A stretch of 64,000 nucleotides of DNA from Mangrovicoccus sp. HB161399 (lineage in GTDB: Bacteria > Pseudomonadota > Alphaproteobacteria > Rhodobacterales > Rhodobacteraceae). The position numbers and the translations under genes were made by a program. The DNA lies in the NCBI RefSeq assembly GCF_013184745.1, contig NZ_JAATVU010000010.1, positions 1 to 64,000 on the forward strand. The letters are read 5' to 3'. Numbering within the stretch: position 1 is the first letter of the stretch; each line of letters starts with the position of its first letter. Positions 59,799-64,000 of this stretch are shown one piece after another. Under the pieces are notes generated by a model. The model made no database searches. It had not been told where the DNA came from and was given only the letters and a program-made list of their open reading frames with translations.

Positions 59799-60980
59799 CT
59801 AGCCGTCGTAGCGGAGCGTCACCTTGGCGGCTGCCTCGCGGGCCGCAGCGCGGGCGGTGCCGGTATCGCCGTCCGCCGCCAGCGCCAGGGCAACGCCCAT
59901 GCGGCGATAGGGACGCGTGACCGGCTTGTTGAAGATCCGCAGGTCGAGATCGATGCCCGGCCCCGAGGGCTGCAGGGCCTCCGCAAGGCCTTCGGCGCGG
60001 AAGCTGCCGCTGTCGCGGTCGGCGAGGATCACCGCCGAGGCGCTGGCACCGTAATGGGTGAGTCCGGGGATCGGCAGGCCGAGAATGGCCCGGACATGCA
60101 GGTCGAACTCGCTGAGGTTCTGCGAAATCAGCGTGACCATCCCGGTGTCGTGCGGGCGGGGCGACAGTTCGGAGAAGATCACCTGGTCGCCCTCGACGAA
60201 GAACTCCACCCCGAACAGGCCATAGCCGCCGAGATTGTCGACCACCGCCTTGGCCATCGCCTGCGCATCGGCAATCGCCTGCGCGGACATCGCCGCGGGC
60301 TGCCAGCTTTCCTGGTAGTCGCCGCGTTCCTGGCGGTGCCCGATGGGATCGCAGAACACCACGCCCTCGCGGGTGCGTACGGTCAGCAGCGTGATTTCGT
60401 AGTCGAAGGCGATGAAGGCCTCGACGATCACCCGCTGGCGGTCGCCGCGCATGCCCTCGACCGCATAGGCCCAGGCCGCGTCGATCCCGCCGGCGTCGCG
60501 GACGGTCGACTGGCCCTTGCCCGAGGAGGACATCACCGGCTTGACCACGCAGGGCAGGCCGACCTCGGCCACGGCCGCATGCATCTCCTCCAGGCTTTCC
60601 GCGTAGAGGAACTTCGACGTCGGCAGCCCCAGCTCCCGCGCCGCCAGATCGCGGATGCGGTCGCGGTTCATCGTCAGCTGGGTGGCGCGGGCCGAGGGGA
60701 CCACGGTGAAGCCGCGGTCCTCGACCTCCTTGAGGATTTCGGTCCGGATCGCTTCGACCTCGGGCACGATATAGTCCGGCTGGTGCTTGTCGATGGCAGC
60801 GCGCAGGGCGTCGCCGTCGAGCATGGAGAAGACCTCCGCATGGTCGGCCACCTGCATGGCGGGCGCGCCGGCATAGCTGTCGCAGGCGATCACTTCGGCG
60901 CCCAGCCGCTTGGCCGAGATCACGACCTCGCGGCCCAGTTCGCCGGACCCGAGGAGGAGGATTTTTGCGCTGGCGGCCAT
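59799..60980 (-). CDS. purT: Formate-dependent phosphoribosylglycinamide formyltransferase
   Basis: PurT makes formyl-GAR from GAR, formate and ATP in purine synthesis (tetrahydrofolate-independent). The 393-residue length matches the family (about 392). ATP-grasp features are [16 protein letters not shown] at the N-terminus, [30 protein letters not shown], and [14 protein letters not shown] near the metal site. AGGAG precedes the ATG. It stands alone with long gaps on both sides, so it is probably its own transcription unit and not part of the catabolic clusters. Confidence 0.96.
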   Translation of the reverse strand: MAASAKILLLGSGELGREVVISAKRLGAEVIACDSYAGAPAMQVADHAEVFSMLDGDALRAAIDKHQPDYIVPEVEAIRTEILKEVEDRGFTVVPSARATQLTMNRDRIRDLAARELGLPTSKFLYAESLEEMHAAVAEVGLPCVVKPVMSSSGKGQSTVRDAGGIDAAWAYAVEGMRGDRQRVIVEAFIAFDYEITLLTVRTREGVVFCDPIGHRQERGDYQESWQPAAMSAQAIADAQAMAKAVVDNLGGYGLFGVEFFVEGDQVIFSELSPRPHDTGMVTLISQNLSEFDLHVRAILGLPIPGLTHYGASASAVILADRDSGSFRAEGLAEALQPSGPGIDLDLRIFNKPVTRPYRRMGVALALAADGDTGTARAAAREAAAKVTLRYDG

Positions 60981-61942
60981 CGTCGGAGCTCCTGTGCCTG
61001 CCTGGAAGAGGGGACGGGCCGCAAGCTGGGAAAGCGGCCCTTTCAGAGGGCCCGTTCATGCGGGAGCGCATCCGCGGATGCAAGCTCTGTCAGCGGGAGC
61101 GACGCCGAAACCGCTCCCCTTTCTCGCGATCCGGCCCGGAAACCAGCGGCTCCACAGCCGGCCCGGGGTTCTCCGCAACGCAACGGGCCCCGGCCGTGCC
61201 TCGGCGCAGTCCATGCGGATGCCGGGCCGGACAATGCGGTCGGGCGCAGGCTGCTGCGGAAGCATGTCGGCGGGGCCGTTCCCCGGGACACATCGCGGCC
61301 TCGAGAGGAAGTCTGCCATGCTCCGGGACCAAGGCCCCCTGTCCGAGCTGCAAGAGCGTCCGCCGCAGCGATTGCTGCCGGGGCTCCGGCGGGATCGGCG
61401 GCCATGCCGGACGGAGAGACCCGGCTCGGGCGGCGGAAGGTGCTACGTCTTTCACGGCCGCCGCCTTGTGCCGGAGCGGAGGCTCCGGCAGGACGGATGC
61501 CCCGCCTGCATGGCGAGGGCCACGGCCATTCGATCCGATCTGGGCGGAAGACCCAGCCGGTCCGCAGGACCGCACGCGAAGCGTCAGGGTCTGGCAACGG
61601 CCGCTTCATTCGCGGCCCCCGGCTGCCTGTCCTGAACGCCGGGAGCGCCGCCATTCCACGGAAACGCACTTGCCGATTTCAGGATACGGCTGCCGGTCAT
61701 CGGGACGTCCTGATCCGATCGTCCATGGGGACCTCGGACGGGGGACGCCGCGTTGCCTAGCCTGCCCCCCCGGCTGGCGGTGCCAGGGCCTACGACTGCC
61801 GGAGAGCCTGCCATCCGACGCGCTTTCGGAGGCCCCGTTGCCGGCGGGCCGGAGCAGATGCGCCAATGCAGCGCATCCGCCATGCGGCCGCGGCGGATAC
61901 TCTCGGCGCATGACCAGACCCGGACAGCCAGAAGGAAGCGCC
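60981..61942. other. Long GC-rich region (962 bp), no supported gene
   Basis: I find no gene. Both strands have open frames of up to about 240 codons, but the translations are rich in Arg, Pro, Cys and Ser, differ in composition from the confirmed proteins and show no motif. The Arg/Cys-rich plus-strand frame that leads into the next gene is more likely chance. It may hold promoters for purT and for the ATC-hydrolase-like gene, but no clear box was found. Confidence 0.4.
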
Positions 61943-62458
61943 ATGTCCAGCAGCCCGGAACAGCCCGGCCCGGTCCTCGAGGGAGAGATCGGCATTCTCG
62001 CCCGCCGCCGGATCGAGGCCGAGATCATTGCCCCGATCTACGAGGAAATGTGCGCCCGGATCGGCAAGGAGGCCGCGCAGGAGATCCTCGGCACCGCGAT
62101 CCGCAAGGCGGCCTTCCGGGCGGGGCGGAGCTTTGCCGGAAAGACGCCCGGCGGCACGGACCTGCGCAGCTTCCAGGACCTGCAGCCGCTCTGGACGCAG
62201 GACGATGCCCTGGAGATCGAGGTCGAGGAAGCCACGGACACGTCCTTCCGCTACCAGGTGACCCGCTGCCGCTATGCCGAGATGTACCGCGAAATGGGGC
62301 TCGGCGAGATCGGGCACCTGCTGTCCTGCAACCGCGACTTCGTCTTCCCGGAGGGCTACAACGATGACATTTCCCTCGACCGCCCGCAGACGCTGATGGA
62401 AGGCGCGCCCTGCTGCATCTTCCGCTACAGCTACGGTCCCGCGACCGGCGGCAGCTGA
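61943..62458 (+). CDS. L-2-amino-thiazoline-4-carboxylic acid hydrolase-family protein
   Basis: This is a 171-residue protein of the ATC hydrolase family. The N-terminal helix region (LARRRIEAEIIAPIYEEMCA, GKEAAQEILGTAIRKAAF) is followed by a compact alpha/beta part with YQVTRCRYAEMYREMGLGEIGHLLSCNRDFVFPEGYND. The Cys/Glu and Cys/Asn stretches (RCRYAEMY, LLSCNRDF) are the most conserved part of the family, and a further Cys pair occurs at GAPCCIFRY. GAAGGAAG precedes the ATG. The named reaction opens a thiazoline ring to give cysteine derivatives, but many members lack that pathway; none of its partner genes is here. Confidence 0.78.
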   Translation: MSSSPEQPGPVLEGEIGILARRRIEAEIIAPIYEEMCARIGKEAAQEILGTAIRKAAFRAGRSFAGKTPGGTDLRSFQDLQPLWTQDDALEIEVEEATDTSFRYQVTRCRYAEMYREMGLGEIGHLLSCNRDFVFPEGYNDDISLDRPQTLMEGAPCCIFRYSYGPATGGS

Positions 62459-62467
62459 CATCTGGCG

Positions 62468-62797
62468 TCACCCCGCGGGGTCCGCCCCCACGGTCTCGGC
62501 GAACACCCAGTCGGCATAGTCCCGGTTGGCGGCCGCGACATCCAGGCAGAGGATCGACGGAGTCTCGTAGGGATGGAGCTTCCGCGCGGCCTCGGCGACC
62601 CGGCCGAACAGCTCCTTGCGCGTCTTGAGGAGGAGCGGCACCTCCTCGGCCTCGACCGCCCTGCCCTTCCAGAAGTAGCGGCTGGCAATCTTCGGATAGC
62701 GGTTCGCGCTGGCCACCAGGCGCATGTCCATGAGGCCGCGCGCCAGCTGGACCGCGACCTCCTCCGACGGGCAGTTGATCCAGATTTCGACGATCAT
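62468..62797 (-). CDS. cutA: CutA family divalent-ion tolerance protein
   Basis: This 109-residue trimeric CutA1-type protein has the strand IVEIWINCPSEEVAVQLARG, CVASANRYPKI-like VASANRYPKIASRYFWKG, EEVPLLLKTRKELF and the family signature HPYETPSILCLDV. I use the ATG at 62797, which is followed directly by the family start and has GGGAGG upstream; in-frame ATGs further upstream lack this. It is convergent with the ATC-hydrolase-like gene (9 bp between stops). The role in metal tolerance is named for E. coli and is not proven in general. Confidence 0.93.
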   Translation of the reverse strand: MIVEIWINCPSEEVAVQLARGLMDMRLVASANRYPKIASRYFWKGRAVEAEEVPLLLKTRKELFGRVAEAARKLHPYETPSILCLDVAAANRDYADWVFAETVGADPAG

Positions 62798-63003
62798 GCC
62801 GGAAGCTCCCTCCCTTTTGCTCCCGGCCAGCATGGAACGGGGCGGCCGCCAAGGGAAGCCGGCAGCCGCGGACCGGGCCGCGCGCGGAAAGGTGAGCGCA
62901 CTCCGCGGTTCCATCCTTGCCCGTCGGCCGCAAAGCTGGTCAGAACCACGTCAGGGCGGCCGGTTCCGCAGGTGCGGCGCGGCAGGCAAACAGGAGGCAA
63001 GCA

Positions 63004-63621
63004 ATGAAGATCTGGGGCCGCGGGAACTCGACCAACGTGCGCAAGGTGCTGTGGTGCGCCGAAGAGCTCGGGCTGCAATATGAGCATGTTCCGGCCGGCG
63101 GCGCGTTCGGGCATGTCTCCACGCCGGAATACCGCGCGCTGAACCCGAACGGCCTGGTGCCCTGCCTGCAGGACGGGTCCCTGGTGCTCTGGGAATCCAA
63201 TGCCATCGTCCGCTATCTCGCCCGCGAATACGGCGCGGACGGATTCGCACCGGCGGATGCGCGGTCCTGGGCAATGGCCGACCAATGGATGGACTGGACA
63301 TCGCTGTCCTTCTCGGCGCCGTTCCGCGACCTCTTCTGGAACCTGGTGCGGTGCACGCCCGAGACCCGCGACGACGCGGCCATCGAGCGCGGCGCCCCGC
63401 AATGCGCGGCCCTCATGGCGATCGCGGATGACGCGCTTGCCGAGACGTCCTGGCTTTCCGGCGCGGCGTTCGGGATCGGAGACATACCCTTGGGCTGCAT
63501 TGCCTATGCCTGGTTCAACCTGCCGATCGAGCGGCCGAGCCTGCCCGCGCTCGAAGCCTGGTACGGTCGCCTTTCCGAGCGTCCGGCCTATCGCAAGGCC
63601 GTGATGACCGAGCTGACCTGA
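63004..63621 (+). CDS. Glutathione S-transferase family protein
   Basis: This 205-residue GST has a thioredoxin-like N-terminal domain (about 1-80), with MKIWGRGNSTNVRKVLWCAEELGL (Ser/Asn in the glutathione-activating position), the cis-Pro in GLVPCLQDG and the glutathione contact LWESNAIVRYLA; an all-helical C-terminal domain follows (about 90-205). AGGAGG lies 6 bp before the ATG. It is probably a cytosolic detoxification or thiol-transfer enzyme. There is no operon partner inside the window. Confidence 0.93.
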   Translation: MKIWGRGNSTNVRKVLWCAEELGLQYEHVPAGGAFGHVSTPEYRALNPNGLVPCLQDGSLVLWESNAIVRYLAREYGADGFAPADARSWAMADQWMDWTSLSFSAPFRDLFWNLVRCTPETRDDAAIERGAPQCAALMAIADDALAETSWLSGAAFGIGDIPLGCIAYAWFNLPIERPSLPALEAWYGRLSERPAYRKAVMTELT

Positions 63622-63868
63622 CCGGCCTGTTTGGATGGCTCCTGCATGGCAAGCGGGAAATTGGCGGAAACTCACCCTTCCAGAAGCGGTCCTGTGTCCG
63701 GCCTGCTTGCGCGGGTCTCGGACCGGCGGCCCTGACGGGGTCCGCCGACCAGGGACCTGATTGCTTCGCGGGCCATGGCGCCCTGGCCAGCCGGCGGGAT
63801 TTCCCGGTGTTGCGGCCGAGGGCGTCTCCGTCATCTCGCCGACCTTGCGAGCCCGGATGCCGTCGCCG
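63622..63868. other. Intergenic region after the GST gene, no supported gene
   Basis: There is no motif-bearing frame. The minus strand is open for long stretches, but the translation is Arg/Pro/Gly-rich. No insertion-sequence ends or direct repeats are seen. Confidence 0.4.
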
Positions 63869-64000
63869 TCAGGCAGCGCGCGGCATGAAGGGCGCGTTGC
63901 GGGACAGCACCGCCCGGGCAATCCGCGCGGACCTGTCCGCCATGACGGCGGCGGCGGCCGGACGGCAGCGCCTTTCCCCCGGCGGCCCGGCGAGCCGCGG
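63869..64000 (-). CDS. Possible C-terminal end of a gene running off the right edge
   Basis: On the minus strand a frame enters from the right edge and stops with TGA at 63869-63871, giving 43 codons. The last half (ADRSARIARAVLSRNAPFMP) has helix-like character and a codon choice like the real genes nearby, but no family is recognisable. It may be the tail of a gene outside the window or chance. Confidence 0.25.
   Translation of the reverse strand, partial: PRLAGPPGERRCRPAAAAVMADRSARIARAVLSRNAPFMPRAA

Noticed and set aside
60910-62458. A long plus-strand frame leading into the ATC-hydrolase-like gene
   Set aside because: The part before 61943 is Arg/Cys/Pro-rich with no motif, while family sequence starts right after the ATG at 61943 with a good ribosome site.
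63622-64000. Possible transposase remnant at the right end
   Set aside because: No inverted repeat ends, target duplication or transposase motif could be read; basic residues alone are expected from the GC content.
1-64000. CRISPR arrays, tRNA or rRNA genes, insertion sequences, phage genes, riboswitches
   Set aside because: No regularly spaced repeats, cloverleaf-like sequences with CCA ends, transposase or phage motifs, or known riboswitch cores were seen on reading both strands.

Overview
The window is GC-rich (roughly 70% by eye). It is packed with ABC and TRAP uptake systems, GntR/LacI/LysR regulators, small catabolic enzymes and start/stop overlaps (ATGA, GTGA, TGATG). This style fits an alphaproteobacterium of the Rhodobacterales/Paracoccaceae type, from a catabolic accessory region of a chromosome or large replicon. 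That placement is inference from gene content; there is no rRNA, tRNA, replication gene, phage, insertion sequence or CRISPR array to anchor it.

Layout. (A) 483-14949 is a 5-oxoproline (pyroglutamate) and amino-acid-derivative region. A minus-strand operon (pxpA, class IV aminotransferase, DapA-like protein, SDR) diverges from a ten-gene plus-strand operon (TRAP transporter dctPQM, pxpB, pxpC, GntR, 2-hydroxyacid dehydrogenase, M20 amidase/carbamoylase, second GntR, creatinase-like M24 protein). The shared control region at 3871-4051 carries a perfect 12-bp palindrome and a GGTATAC-type operator. A LysR gene and a VOC protein close the region. (B) 15119-23388 is a LysR gene divergent from a polyamine-type ABC importer. 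The importer is followed in the same operon by an unusual 1116-residue protein that joins a molybdopterin oxidoreductase to its own FAD/NAD(P) reductase and a 2Fe-2S ferredoxin domain. (C) 23438-40262 is a long minus-strand pentose/xylo-oligosaccharide locus: CUT1 importer, GH43 xylosidase, xylose isomerase, two Gfo/Idh/MocA dehydrogenases, a sugar isomerase, ThuA protein, CUT2 importer, ending with a PanE-like reductase. It is controlled by a LacI protein with two near-identical operators. (D) 40339-47573 is a second LacI-controlled sugar locus on the plus strand, with paired operators 52 bp apart. (E) 48412-57794 holds RidA and a 2-hydroxyacid dehydrogenase, then an enolase-superfamily protein, a GntR/FCD regulator, an amino-acid ABC importer whose permease and ATPase are fused, an FMN protein that has lost the 2-hydroxyacid oxidase histidine, and a minus-strand amidohydrolase/NMT1-like pair. 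One identical 13-bp GntR/FCD operator lies upstream of both the importer operon and the amidohydrolase operon, so I read them as one regulon. (F) 57918-63621 holds a POTRA-less Omp85-type barrel, PurT, an ATC-hydrolase-family protein, CutA and a glutathione transferase, separated by long non-coding GC-rich gaps.

The most promising novelties are the self-contained molybdo-reductase fusion with its dedicated importer, the two-operon GntR/FCD regulon that pairs a fused importer with active-site-degenerate enzymes, and several family members that have lost canonical catalytic residues (SDR, DapA-like, M24, FMN oxidase). All function calls come from reading motifs in the sequence; no database search was made.
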